From an uncultured Rubritalea sp. (GTDB lineage: Bacteria > Verrucomicrobiota > Verrucomicrobiia > Verrucomicrobiales > Akkermansiaceae), in NCBI GenBank assembly GCA_937132085.1, contig CAKZNV010000203.1, forward strand, positions 1-49,891: DNA of 49,891 nt, read 5' to 3'. This document shows, piece after piece, positions 1 to 8,846 of the stretch (positions are counted from its first letter, which is position 1; every line of letters begins with the position of its first letter). The position numbers were made by a program, and so were the translations under genes. A model generated the notes under the pieces. The model was not told where the DNA came from. It saw only the letters and a list, made by a program, of their open reading frames with translations, and did no database searches.

Positions 1-1
1 T

Positions 2-49
2 GCTCTCCTCCAATCACATGGACACAACGTTTCAGTAGCAGTAGAATAA
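2..49 (+). CDS. 3' end of an upstream gene (partial)
   Basis: An open frame enters from the left edge and stops at TAA (47-49), giving the C-terminal residues [15 protein letters not shown]. The stop overlaps the next start as TAATG, so the two genes are probably translationally coupled. Too little remains to name it. A GDP-mannose 4,6-dehydratase would be a logical partner of the next gene, but nothing visible proves that. Confidence 0.5.
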   Translation, partial: ALLQSHGHNVSVAVE

Positions 50-993
50 TGTCTAAGAAATTACTCATACTCGGTGGTAATGGCATGGTGGGTTCAGCTC
101 TCGTGAGAGCAGCGAAGGCTCGCGGTGTTACTGACATCTTGACTCCATCTAGCAGAGATCTAGATCTCTGTGATCAGCAAGCTACCGAGCAATACCTGGC
201 TGAGCAACAACCGGATGAAGTAATCGTAGCAGCTGCAAAAGTAGGAGGAATCCATGCGAATAGCACTTACCCTGCGGACTTCATTTATATTAACTTAATG
301 ATCGCAGCTAACGCGATTCACGGCTCCTATAAGGCAGGTGTGAAGAGGCTGCTTTTTCTGGGGAGTTCATGCATTTATCCGAAATTGGCTCCACAGCCGA
401 TGACGGAAGACTGCTTGCTCACTAGCGAGTTAGAGCCGACAAACGAGGCCTACGCTATCGCTAAAATTGCGGGGTTGAAACTTTGTGAATATTACAGAAA
501 GCAATACGGAGTGAACTATCACTCTGCAATGCCGACAAATCTTTACGGACCTGGTGATAACTACCACCCTGAGAACTCACACGTGATTCCAGCTATGTTG
601 AGACGCTTCCATGAGGCTAAGGTCAACGGATTGGACGAAGTTCAGATCTGGGGCACAGGCACACCTAAGAGAGAATTTCTCTATGTAGAAGATTTAGCTG
701 ATGCGTGCTTCCACCTCTTAGATTTAGAAAATCCTCCTAACCTTGTAAACATGGGATATGGAGATGATGTATCAATTCTAGAACTAGCGCAATCAGTGGC
801 AAAGACAGTAGGCTTCGAAGGTGAAATCACCACTGATCCTACAAAGCCAGATGGCACACCTAGAAAACTTATGGACAACTCCATCTTGAGGTCACTCGAC
901 TGGACTCCAAACGTCGACCTAGCAACAGGTCTCGCATCAGCATATAAATGCTTCCTCGAAGAAGAGTCTTCAGGGCAGCTCAGAGCTAAGTAA
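49..993 (+). CDS. fcl: GDP-L-fucose synthase (GDP-4-keto-6-deoxymannose epimerase/reductase)
   Basis: This enzyme converts GDP-4-keto-6-deoxy-D-mannose to GDP-L-fucose with NADPH, supplying fucose for surface polysaccharide. It is an extended SDR protein of 314 residues, the usual family length. A Rossmann glycine motif GGNGMVG lies at residues 9-15, the serine motif LGSSCIYPK near 104-112, and the catalytic YxxxK pair at Y135/K139. The VGGIHAN and [12 protein letters not shown] segments are typical of fucose synthases rather than general epimerases. The ATG overlaps the preceding stop by one base. It opens the visible part of the exopolysaccharide locus; the dehydratase that makes its substrate is not in the window. 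Confidence 0.93.
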   Translation: MSKKLLILGGNGMVGSALVRAAKARGVTDILTPSSRDLDLCDQQATEQYLAEQQPDEVIVAAAKVGGIHANSTYPADFIYINLMIAANAIHGSYKAGVKRLLFLGSSCIYPKLAPQPMTEDCLLTSELEPTNEAYAIAKIAGLKLCEYYRKQYGVNYHSAMPTNLYGPGDNYHPENSHVIPAMLRRFHEAKVNGLDEVQIWGTGTPKREFLYVEDLADACFHLLDLENPPNLVNMGYGDDVSILELAQSVAKTVGFEGEITTDPTKPDGTPRKLMDNSILRSLDWTPNVDLATGLASAYKCFLEEESSGQLRAK

Positions 994-999
994 ATCATT

Positions 1000-1746
1000 T
1001 TGAAAACCATTGATGTCATAGGGCTACCCGTAGCGGTTACTACCTACGCTAAGGCGATAGAGTGGACATCAGAGCAAGCTAGAAAAGGCGATAGAGCGTA
1101 TGCAGTAGAAGCTGCGAACACTCACGTAGCTGCACTAGCTAAGCACGAGAAAGACTTTGGTGATGCGATGGCAAAATTCGATCTCATCTGCCCAGATGGG
1201 ATGCCACTAATATGGTCGATCAACCGCAAGCTAGATAAAGCGGATAAACTAACAGATCGGGTGTATGGACCGACTTTAATGCTCAAATGTATTGAGGCAT
1301 CTGCAGGGCAGAGCGACCTAAAGCACTTCTTTCTTGGCGGTTCTCAGTCCACTCTAGACAAACTCACAGATAAGTTTTCTAAAGAGAATCCAGACTCTAT
1401 CATCTCAGGTGTTTACTCACCTCCATTTGGTGAATGGCCAAAGGAAGAATTTGATAAGATCTGTGGATTAATCAGAGAGTCAGGAGCGAATCACATCTGG
1501 GTCGGCTTAGGATGCCCTAAGCAGGAACGATGGATCGCTAAGCATAAAGAAGATCTACCAGCTGGCTGCTACTTCGGTATCGGCGCCGCTTTTGCGTTTC
1601 ATGCAGGCGAGGTAAAACAAGCTCCAGCATGGATACAACGCTATGGCATTGAATGGCTCTACAGACTCTGTAAGGAACCGAGGAGACTTTATAAACGGTA
1701 TTTTGTGAACAATACTAGATTCATTTACTACTCAATTTTCAAATAA
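1000..1746 (+). CDS. WecG/TagA/CpsF family glycosyltransferase
   Basis: This is a 248-residue member of glycosyltransferase family 26, which transfers N-acetylmannosamine, its uronic acid or a similar sugar to a polyprenyl-diphosphate-linked acceptor on the cytoplasmic face of the membrane. Family marks are NTHVAAL near residue 40, [12 protein letters not shown] at 61-72 and the signature [10 protein letters not shown] near 169-178. The C-terminus is basic and aromatic, as expected for a membrane-associated enzyme. The start is TTG six bases after the preceding stop, with no ATG nearby. The acceptor and donor cannot be told from sequence, though the next four genes make a plausible 2,3-diamino-uronic acid donor. 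Confidence 0.88.
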   Translation: MKTIDVIGLPVAVTTYAKAIEWTSEQARKGDRAYAVEAANTHVAALAKHEKDFGDAMAKFDLICPDGMPLIWSINRKLDKADKLTDRVYGPTLMLKCIEASAGQSDLKHFFLGGSQSTLDKLTDKFSKENPDSIISGVYSPPFGEWPKEEFDKICGLIRESGANHIWVGLGCPKQERWIAKHKEDLPAGCYFGIGAAFAFHAGEVKQAPAWIQRYGIEWLYRLCKEPRRLYKRYFVNNTRFIYYSIFK

Positions 1747-1760
1747 AACTAAATAATATA

Positions 1761-3086
1761 ATGAGTAAAACACTCGAAAAGATAGCAGATAAATCAGCAG
1801 TCATTGGCATAGTGGGATTAGGTTATGTAGGCCTACCTCTTGCCCTAGCCTTCATTGAGAAAGGTTTTAAATGCATCGGATTTGATATTGATCAAACCAA
1901 AGTAGATGCAATTTCAGCTGGTGAAAGTTATATAGATCACATTCCATCTGAGCCACTTGCTCAAGGTGTGAAAGATAGCCTACTCGAAGCGACTACAGAT
2001 TTTTCTCGCATTCCAGAAGTAGAGGCAGTGATTATGGCTGTGCCTACTCCTCTGAATAAGCACTTTGAGCCGGATCTCAGTTACGTGACTATGACGATGG
2101 ATTCAGTAGCTCCATACCTAAGATCAGGGCAGATTGTATCTTTGGAGTCTACGACTTACCCAGGAACTTGTGATGAAGAACTTAAGCCTAGAATCGAGGC
2201 GCAAGGCCTAGAAGTAGGTAAAGACGTCTATCTCGTTTATTCTCCAGAACGTGAAGATCCTGGGAATGCCCATTTTTCTAGCAAAACGATACCTAAAGTA
2301 GTTGGTGGAGCAACACCAGCATGTGCTGAGCACGGAAAAGTTCTCTATGAATCAGCAATCTCATCAGTGATTCCAGTTTCTTCAACTCAAGTCGCTGAAT
2401 TCACGAAGCTACTAGAAAACATATACAGAGCGGTAAACATTGGCCTTGTAAATGAGCTGAAAATCGCTGCTGATGCAATGGGCATAGATATTTGGGAGGT
2501 GATAAATGCTGCTGCTACTAAGCCATTTGGTTTTAAGGCGTTCTACCCTGGACCAGGCCTTGGAGGTCATTGTATCCCAATTGATCCTTTCTATCTGACA
2601 TGGAAAGCAAGAGAGTTTGGCGTTCATACTCGATTTATCGAGCTTGCAGGAGAGATCAATCGTTCTATGCCCAAGTATGTTGTTCGAGGCACGATGGAGG
2701 CTCTAAATGAGCGAAAAAAAGCTCTCAACGGAAGTAAAATACTACTCATGGGGTTAGCTTATAAAGAAGATGTGGATGACATGCGCGAGTCACCAACTTT
2801 CGAGTTAATGGATCTCATCAAAGAACAAGGAGCAGATGTTCATTATTATGACCCCCACATCCCCGTGATCAGCCCTACTCGTGAGCACGCTAATTGGACT
2901 GGTATTAAATCCATAGAATGGAATGCAGAAAATATTGCGAGCTTCGATGCTGTGATCATCGCTACTCACCACAAGGCATTCAATTTGGAAGAGCTTGTAG
3001 CAAACGCGGATCTTATTGTTGATACAAGAAACGCTCTTTCTAAGAGTAGAATCGAAGGTAAACCAGGTCAGGTTAAGAAAGCTTAA
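1761..3086 (+). CDS. wbpA: UDP-N-acetylglucosamine 6-dehydrogenase, WbpA type
   Basis: This nucleotide-sugar dehydrogenase oxidises C6 of a UDP-hexosamine to the carboxylate using two NAD+. The 441-residue protein has the NAD-binding motif [10 protein letters not shown] at about 19-28, the Cys-containing motif [20 protein letters not shown] with catalytic C271, and a C-terminal substrate domain. The [11 protein letters not shown] wording is that of WbpA/WecC-like enzymes rather than UDP-glucose dehydrogenases. The following genes match WbpB, WbpD and WbpE, so UDP-GlcNAc is the likely substrate and UDP-GlcNAcA the product. Assignment to WbpA over WecC rests on this neighbourhood. Confidence 0.9.
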   Translation: MSKTLEKIADKSAVIGIVGLGYVGLPLALAFIEKGFKCIGFDIDQTKVDAISAGESYIDHIPSEPLAQGVKDSLLEATTDFSRIPEVEAVIMAVPTPLNKHFEPDLSYVTMTMDSVAPYLRSGQIVSLESTTYPGTCDEELKPRIEAQGLEVGKDVYLVYSPEREDPGNAHFSSKTIPKVVGGATPACAEHGKVLYESAISSVIPVSSTQVAEFTKLLENIYRAVNIGLVNELKIAADAMGIDIWEVINAAATKPFGFKAFYPGPGLGGHCIPIDPFYLTWKAREFGVHTRFIELAGEINRSMPKYVVRGTMEALNERKKALNGSKILLMGLAYKEDVDDMRESPTFELMDLIKEQGADVHYYDPHIPVISPTREHANWTGIKSIEWNAENIASFDAVIIATHHKAFNLEELVANADLIVDTRNALSKSRIEGKPGQVKKA

Positions 3087-3108
3087 TTTAAATCAAATAT
3101 ACTAAACT

Positions 3109-4056
3109 ATGAAAATTGGAGTGATTGGAGCAGGAGCTTGGGGGAAAAACCTTGTTAAGAATTTTTCTGAAATGGGTGTGTTAGCTGGAGTAGCTGACGC
3201 AGTAGATTTAAATCGTGAAAATGCAAAAGCTATTCAAGCTGACGTTGCTCTATTCAACAGCCATACTGATCTTTTAGCCCAAGGCTACGATGCCGTGGCT
3301 ATTGCAACACCTGCGCACACACACTATGCCATTGCTAAAGATGCAATGGAATCAGGCTGTGATGTATTTATTGAAAAGCCGATGACACTAGATCCAGCCG
3401 AGTCTGAAGCATTGCTTAAACTGGGTCAAGAGAAGGGCAAGATCGTGATGGTGGGGCATTTGTTGCTCTATCAACCAGCGATAGCCTACATCAAAGAAGC
3501 TCTTGAGAGAAAAGATATTGGCAAAATTTACACGATGCATCAACGCCGTTCTAAACAGGGCAGAGCACGAGCAGTAGAGAATGTTCTTTGGAGCTTTGGT
3601 GTGCACGATGTCGCTGTTCTGCTTTACCTATCTGGAAAAGCTCCATCAGTGGTAGAAGCTGTTGGACACTGTGGGCTACAATCAAAAGTAGAGGATGACA
3701 CCTTCCTCCACCTTACTTTTCCTGATGGATCCAAAGCACATCTCCATAACTCATGGCTGTGGCCAATCGTAGAGAGAGGGCTCATTATTATCGGTGAAAA
3801 GGGAATGCTTGTTTATGATGAGATTGCTCAGAATGTGAAGCTTGTGAAGAAGACAATCGATACGAACCTGCAAAATGTAGATGATGGTGAAGAGACCGTA
3901 TTTGAAGGTAGTGGTCAGCCACTGAGGCTTGAACTAGATCATTTTGTTGACTGCTGTAGGACTAGAAATAGTCCAAAATCATGCGGTCAAAACGGCTTGG
4001 ATGTAGTCAGAGTCTTAGACCAAGCCGAGAAAATTCTAAAATCTGCTAGAGTTTAA
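3109..4056 (+). CDS. wbpB: Gfo/Idh/MocA oxidoreductase, WbpB-like
   Basis: This is a 315-residue NAD(P)-dependent oxidoreductase with an N-terminal Rossmann motif GVIGAGAWGKN at residues 4-14 and the family signature EKPMTLD starting at residue 89. In the Pseudomonas aeruginosa pathway WbpB oxidises the 3-hydroxyl of UDP-GlcNAcA to a ketone ahead of transamination by WbpE. The gene lies between a WbpA-like dehydrogenase and WbpD/WbpE-like genes, and its stop directly abuts the next start. Gfo/Idh proteins are functionally diverse, so the specific reaction is inferred from gene order. Confidence 0.85.
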   Translation: MKIGVIGAGAWGKNLVKNFSEMGVLAGVADAVDLNRENAKAIQADVALFNSHTDLLAQGYDAVAIATPAHTHYAIAKDAMESGCDVFIEKPMTLDPAESEALLKLGQEKGKIVMVGHLLLYQPAIAYIKEALERKDIGKIYTMHQRRSKQGRARAVENVLWSFGVHDVAVLLYLSGKAPSVVEAVGHCGLQSKVEDDTFLHLTFPDGSKAHLHNSWLWPIVERGLIIIGEKGMLVYDEIAQNVKLVKKTIDTNLQNVDDGEETVFEGSGQPLRLELDHFVDCCRTRNSPKSCGQNGLDVVRVLDQAEKILKSARV

Positions 4057-4707
4057 ATGATGAACTATTTGAAACATGAAACAGCAATTGTGGATGAAAA
4101 TGTTACGATTGGTGATAATACAAAAATTTGGCATTTTGCGCATGTATGCTCTGGAGCGGTGATTGGAGAATCATGCGTCTTTGGTCAGAATACTATGGTA
4201 GCTAATGATGTGAAAATTGGTTCGAATGTAAAAGTTCAGAATAATGTGGCGATCTATACAGGAACGACAATTGAAGATGATGTTTTTCTAGGACCATCAT
4301 GTGTGCTTACAAATGTGACAAATCCTCGTTCACAAGTGAAACGACAAAGCCTCTATGAAGAAACGCTGATTAGAAGAGGCTCCACAGTAGGTGCGAATGC
4401 TACGATAGTATGCGGCATTACTCTTGGTCGATACTCATTCATAGCAGCAGGTGCAGTAGTTGCTAAATCTGTCCCAGACTACGCCTTCATGATGGGAGTC
4501 CCAGCGAGACAGCATGGATGGATGAGCAGACACGGGCATATTCTAAAAGTAAAAGATGCTGAAGGTCTGTTAGTTTGTCCTGAGAGTGGTTTCAGATACA
4601 AAGAAAATAATGGTGAGTTGAATTGCGTCGAATTAGATGAAGAAGCTCCTTTACCAAAAAACTTAACAGAAGGTTTAAAAACCTACGACGAATTTAAAAT
4701 AAACTAA
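4057..4707 (+). CDS. wbpD: UDP-sugar 3-N-acetyltransferase, WbpD-like left-handed beta-helix protein
   Basis: This 216-residue protein consists of hexapeptide repeats (for example IGDNTKIW, IGESCVFG, IGSNVKVQ) that build a left-handed beta helix, followed by a C-terminal tail after about residue 160. WbpD acetylates the 3-amino group of UDP-GlcNAc3NA with acetyl-CoA. The ATG follows the previous TAA without a gap; a second ATG is the next codon. The tail segment with VCPESGFRY is common in this acyltransferase group. The role follows from its position between the dehydrogenase/oxidase pair and the aminotransferase. Confidence 0.87.
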   Translation: MMNYLKHETAIVDENVTIGDNTKIWHFAHVCSGAVIGESCVFGQNTMVANDVKIGSNVKVQNNVAIYTGTTIEDDVFLGPSCVLTNVTNPRSQVKRQSLYEETLIRRGSTVGANATIVCGITLGRYSFIAAGAVVAKSVPDYAFMMGVPARQHGWMSRHGHILKVKDAEGLLVCPESGFRYKENNGELNCVELDEEAPLPKNLTEGLKTYDEFKIN

Positions 4708-4716
4708 CTATATCAA

Positions 4717-5820
4717 ATGGATTTTATCGACCTCAAAAGCCAGCAAGCTCTCATCAGAGAGGAGCTTGACCAACGTATTTCAACTGTTCTAGATCATGGA
4801 CAGTATATCATGGGACCTGAAGTAAAGGAACTAGAAGCAGCTCTTGCTGAGTATGTAGGAGTGAAGCATTGCATTGGGGCTGCATCTGGAACAGATACGC
4901 TACTGATCGCTCTCATGGCTCTAGAGATAGGTCCTGGTGATGAAGTGATTACAGTTCCTTACACCTGGATTTCTACTGCGGAAATGATTGCCCTTACTGG
5001 CGCTACTCCAGTGTTTGTAGACATTGACGCTGATAGCTGGAACATGGATACTACTTTGCTAGAAGCTGCTATCACAGATAAAACTAAGGCGATCATGCCA
5101 GTAGGGATTTACGGTCAAACTGCGGACATGACAGCTGTGAATGAAATCGCAAATCGTCACAATCTCCCTGTGATCGAAGATGCAGCTCAATCATTTGGTT
5201 CTACTCATCATGGAGTTAAATCATGCGCTCTTTCCACTATTGGTAGCACTTCATTTTTCCCATCTAAGCCACTAGGTTGCTATGGTGACGGTGGGGCCTT
5301 ATTTACCAACGATGACGAACTTGCTGCAAAGATGAGACAAATTCGTGTGCATGGGCAAGAAAAGAAACATCACCATCCAGTGCTCGGAATTAATGGCCGA
5401 CTAGATACCATACAAGCTGCTGTAGTGCTTTGTAAACTCCCTCTGTTTGATAATGAAATTTCCAAACGTCAGCACGTTGCTGAGTCTTATGGTAAATCTA
5501 TTTCCAATAGCGCCGCTGTGGTCGATGGCCTGCAACTCCCTAGAGTTCCCGAAGGTAACACTTCCGTATGGGCTCAATACACAATGCTTTCCCCAGATAG
5601 AGATGCTCTCAAAGAGAAGCTCACAGCGGCTGGTATTCCAAGTGTGAGCTACTACGCAGTGCCGCTTCATCTACAACCTGTATTTGCTTATCTTGGTCAC
5701 CAAGTAGGAGATTTTCCTGTGACCGAGAGAGTATCAGCCCAAGGTCTCAGCTTACCGATGAACCCTTATCTGTCTGATGAGGAAATCGAACAAGTTTGTA
5801 GTGCTTTTGAAGGTGTTTAA
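4717..5820 (+). CDS. wbpE: PLP aminotransferase, WbpE-like (DegT/DnrJ/EryC1 family)
   Basis: This pyridoxal-phosphate aminotransferase of 367 residues probably installs the 3-amino group on the UDP-3-keto-GlcNAcA made by the WbpB-like enzyme. Visible landmarks are the GAASGTDTLLIAL cofactor loop near residues 54-66, D155 in IEDAAQSFG, and the Schiff-base lysine K184 in FPSKPLGCYGDGGA, which matches the WbpE/DegT pattern. Nine bases separate it from the acetyltransferase gene. It completes the four-gene set for UDP-2,3-diacetamido-2,3-dideoxy-glucuronate; a WbpI-like 2-epimerase is not present in the window. Confidence 0.9.
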   Translation: MDFIDLKSQQALIREELDQRISTVLDHGQYIMGPEVKELEAALAEYVGVKHCIGAASGTDTLLIALMALEIGPGDEVITVPYTWISTAEMIALTGATPVFVDIDADSWNMDTTLLEAAITDKTKAIMPVGIYGQTADMTAVNEIANRHNLPVIEDAAQSFGSTHHGVKSCALSTIGSTSFFPSKPLGCYGDGGALFTNDDELAAKMRQIRVHGQEKKHHHPVLGINGRLDTIQAAVVLCKLPLFDNEISKRQHVAESYGKSISNSAAVVDGLQLPRVPEGNTSVWAQYTMLSPDRDALKEKLTAAGIPSVSYYAVPLHLQPVFAYLGHQVGDFPVTERVSAQGLSLPMNPYLSDEEIEQVCSAFEGV

Positions 5821-5884
5821 TCTTCAGAAGTTAATGCTCATTGCTTCTGGTTATTTGGCGTAGCATAGGAATTTATAATCATTA

Positions 5885-7342
5885 ATGGCATCTAGAACAA
5901 TAAAAGCGGGAATTCTTGTTTTTGGACAAGGTATTGCAGCTCTGTCAGCTATAATAATTGGAGCTTACCTTTCGAGAGAACTTTCGAAGGCTGACTACGC
6001 CACATACCGGCAGACCTTGTTATCCTATCGTTTTGTAGCTCCAGTATTGATGTTGGGGCTTCCGCAAGCTCTGTTGTATTTTTTGCCACAGCACGAGGAA
6101 CAGAAAAGAAAAATTCTCGTTAAAATAATCACGGTGCTCTTCTCTGTAGGCGCACTGTTTTCACTCTTTCTTTTCTTTGGGGGGAACCACTTATTAGCAC
6201 AGAGGTTTAATAATCCACAGCTAGCTGGAGCATTAAAGGTGTTTGCTCCTTATGCTGCAATGATGCTACCTGTAAGTTTACTAACCAATTTTCTAGTTGC
6301 CTGTGGGAAAGTTAAAGTTGTAGCAATCTACAACATTATATCGTCAGTGGCGTTACTCATCATCCTATTTATCTGGATGACCTATAGCGCATCATACGAG
6401 GGGGCTATTCAGGCTAACATTCTCCATGCTCTGATCCTATTTATTCCTGCGATCCTGATCATGTGGACAATGGCTGGGAAATCTGTTCCAGGTGCAGACC
6501 CCGTGGATCTTAAGGATATTTTAAAGTATAGTTTGCCACTTGGCATTGGTCTGATGGTTGGTCAGTTTAATCTGAACCTCGATAAAGTTATTGTGGCGAC
6601 GATGACAACACCAGAAGATTTTGCAGTTTATGTCAACGGCGCTATCGAAGTCCCTTTGATAGGTATGATTACTGGTGCGGTCTCCGCTGTGATTTTGCCT
6701 GACATGGTGAAAGCTTGTAAGATGGGTGATAAAGCCGGCGCTTTGGAAATGTGGAAACGAGCTGGTGTGAAATCTGCTTTAATTATCTTTCCTGCAACAT
6801 GTTTTCTGATGCTAGTTGCCCCAGAGTTAATGACCTTTATTTATTCTGAGGAGTATGTAGAAAGCGCACTACCTTTTAGAGTTTATCTTTGTGTGTTACC
6901 ACTAAGGATCATCTTTTTTGGCTCCTTATTTCAAGCGGTTAATAAATCAGGATTAATTCTCAAACGGGCTTTGCTGAATGTTATCGCTAACGGCCTTTTG
7001 ACCATATTATTTGTGTGGCTATGGGGAGCATGGGGAGCTGCATTGGGAACAGTAACAGCCATAATTATATTCGCATATCCCTATTGCATTTGGTCATCAA
7101 AGAAACTATTCGACGTGAATGTGTGCGACTTGTTTAAATTACGAGAACTCCTATTAATATCGATAATATCGATCATTGCCGCCTTAGGAAGCTGGTTTGT
7201 TGTTCAGCAATTTCAATTCTTGCCTATTTGGCTCTTGATGGGGGGGGGCGGAATAGTTTATGGCTTCCTTTATCTTGGTGTAGGTAGGTGGTTTGGTGTT
7301 TTGAACTTGCGTGACATTTTAGCAATAATTAGAAAAAAGTAG
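5885..7342 (+). CDS. Polysaccharide flippase, Wzx/MATE-like oligosaccharide exporter
   Basis: This is a 485-residue integral membrane protein with many hydrophobic helices spread over its whole length (about 12-14 by eye) and the N-terminal layout of the MOP superfamily, including a conserved basic segment before the second helix. Such proteins flip undecaprenyl-diphosphate-linked repeat units across the inner membrane. It follows the sugar-nucleotide cassette after a 64-base gap. A run of nine G bases (7240-7248) lies inside the gene and encodes consecutive glycines near residue 453; slippage there would alter only the last 30 or so residues. Confidence 0.85.
   Translation: MASRTIKAGILVFGQGIAALSAIIIGAYLSRELSKADYATYRQTLLSYRFVAPVLMLGLPQALLYFLPQHEEQKRKILVKIITVLFSVGALFSLFLFFGGNHLLAQRFNNPQLAGALKVFAPYAAMMLPVSLLTNFLVACGKVKVVAIYNIISSVALLIILFIWMTYSASYEGAIQANILHALILFIPAILIMWTMAGKSVPGADPVDLKDILKYSLPLGIGLMVGQFNLNLDKVIVATMTTPEDFAVYVNGAIEVPLIGMITGAVSAVILPDMVKACKMGDKAGALEMWKRAGVKSALIIFPATCFLMLVAPELMTFIYSEEYVESALPFRVYLCVLPLRIIFFGSLFQAVNKSGLILKRALLNVIANGLLTILFVWLWGAWGAALGTVTAIIIFAYPYCIWSSKKLFDVNVCDLFKLRELLLISIISIIAALGSWFVVQQFQFLPIWLLMGGGGIVYGFLYLGVGRWFGVLNLRDILAIIRKK
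7240..7248 (+). repeat. Nine-base poly-G tract inside the flippase gene
   Basis: Nine consecutive G bases occur late in the flippase coding region. In frame they give glycine codons in a hydrophobic region. Long G runs are mutable by slipped-strand mispairing, and a one-base change would shift the frame for the final helix and tail. This may be a phase-variation site or simply a sequence-quality weak point. Confidence 0.6.
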
Positions 7343-7345
7343 CTA

Positions 7346-7897
7346 ATGATTAAAAAAATGAGAAAGTTGTTTATGAAGTTTTTCGTCAAACGGTGGGGAG
7401 GCGGTTTTACAGATGAGAAATTTAGCTTGAAACTACGCTTCTATTGTGGAGTGGTGCAGAAGTATCTAAAAATCAATAATAATGTGTCGTGGCCTGTTCA
7501 TTGGACTAGCACTATAAAAGCTCCTGAGAAAATTAAAAAAGGCTCCAGAATGCCCGGACTTGCCCTAGGATGCTATATTGATGGGCGTAATGGGATAAGT
7601 ATCGGAGAAAACACATGGATTGGACCAGGTGTGAAAATTGTAAGTATGAATCATTCTGTTTATAATTATGAGCAATATGAGGAGGCCGAACCTGTAACAA
7701 TTGGCCGTGATTGCTGGATTGCTAGCAATGCTGTAATCCTAGCTGGAGTCAAATTAGGTGACCACACAGTTGTGGCTGCTGGGGCAGTAGTTAATAAATC
7801 TTTTCCTGATAGTGACCAGTTGATAGGTGGTGTTCCAGCACGCAAAATAAAAAGCCTCGGCCGATACGGTCAAGAACCGAGTGAATCTGAGATGTAA
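7346..7897 (+). CDS. Acyltransferase of the hexapeptide-repeat (CatB/maltose O-acetyltransferase) family
   Basis: This 183-residue protein has a basic N-terminus and a left-handed beta-helix region with ISIGENTWIGPGVKI, VTIGRDCWIASNAVI and VKLGDHTVVAAGAVV repeats, ending in the usual GGVPARKI motif. The histidine of SMNHSVY is the likely catalytic residue by comparison with galactoside and serine acetyltransferases. It probably O-acetylates a sugar of the exported polysaccharide. It starts three bases after the flippase stop. The acceptor sugar is unknown. Confidence 0.85.
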   Translation: MIKKMRKLFMKFFVKRWGGGFTDEKFSLKLRFYCGVVQKYLKINNNVSWPVHWTSTIKAPEKIKKGSRMPGLALGCYIDGRNGISIGENTWIGPGVKIVSMNHSVYNYEQYEEAEPVTIGRDCWIASNAVILAGVKLGDHTVVAAGAVVNKSFPDSDQLIGGVPARKIKSLGRYGQEPSESEM

Positions 7898-7901
7898 TAG
7901 A

Positions 7902-8846
7902 ATGATTAAGAAATTTAAATCACACATTTGTCGGATATTACAATTACTCAAACTTTCGACAAACCGAGTTCTACACGTTATTGAAACGAGGGGGAAGAAT
8001 GAAGTGCCTTCGTTCGAATATCCTCCAATATTTATCATTGGGCCACCTCGCTCTGGGAGCACCCTGTTATTTCAGGTGATGGTCAATGCATTTAACGTGA
8101 ATTACACTACTAATGCAGATGCATCATGGTATGGAGGGATTTCATTCCGAAAACGATTTTTTCCTTTGTCTGATGCTGACAGGAAAACCGACTTCAATTC
8201 TACACATGGACAAACGAATGGTCGTAATTCTCCGCACGAATGTGGAGAATATTGGTATCAGTTCTTTAGACGGAGTCCACAGTATGTGCCCCTTGAGGAA
8301 GCAGATGAGAAAAAAATGAACCGATTGCGAAGATCGTTGCAGAGGATGACGACAGCTGGAAAAGCTCCGCTCTTATTTAAAAATATGAATTGCGCTCTAA
8401 GAATGGAGCCACTAGGTAAAACGTGTCCTGAAGCTCTCTATATTGTGACCCATCGTGATACGCTGTGGAATGCTCATTCTCTACTACAAGTAAGAAAAAA
8501 AGTGAATGGGGAATATGTAGAGTGGTGGTCGATGGAGCCTAAAGAGATAGAAGAACTTAAAATTTTGCGGCCAGAGGAGCAAGTTGTTGAACAGATCAAC
8601 ACAATTCATCGTGAGATCGATATCCAGAGAGAGCAGCTTGGAAAGGATCGTTTTTTTGATGTGAGCTACGAGGAGCTTTGTAATGACCCTCAAAAAGTGA
8701 TGAACTCAATGAACTCCTTCTTTGTAAGTCATGGTATAAATATAGCCGCCTCAGATATAGAGATTCCAAAAAACTTTCCACTAAGTGAACAATGCCGCAT
8801 TGATAAATCGATGCACGATCGATTAAGTAGTTATGTTAGGAAGTAA
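7902..8846 (+). CDS. Sulfotransferase family protein
   Basis: This protein of about 314 residues carries a PAPS-binding motif close to its N-terminus, PPIFIIGPPRSGSTLLFQ near residues 41-58, and a downstream YIVTHRDT segment resembling the 3'-phosphate-binding region (usually R...S). It would transfer sulfate from PAPS to a carbohydrate, or possibly a protein, hydroxyl. I chose ATG 7902, four bases after the preceding stop; an in-frame GTG at 7881 would add seven residues and overlap that gene. Sulfation of the polysaccharide would fit a marine organism, which is inference only. Confidence 0.8.
   Translation: MIKKFKSHICRILQLLKLSTNRVLHVIETRGKNEVPSFEYPPIFIIGPPRSGSTLLFQVMVNAFNVNYTTNADASWYGGISFRKRFFPLSDADRKTDFNSTHGQTNGRNSPHECGEYWYQFFRRSPQYVPLEEADEKKMNRLRRSLQRMTTAGKAPLLFKNMNCALRMEPLGKTCPEALYIVTHRDTLWNAHSLLQVRKKVNGEYVEWWSMEPKEIEELKILRPEEQVVEQINTIHREIDIQREQLGKDRFFDVSYEELCNDPQKVMNSMNSFFVSHGINIAASDIEIPKNFPLSEQCRIDKSMHDRLSSYVRK

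Noticed and set aside
5821-5884. A promoter with TATAAT at 5874
   Set aside because: A good -10 hexamer is present, but no acceptable -35 hexamer stands 15-19 bases upstream. The CAGAAG / CTTCTG hairpin there is too weak to call.
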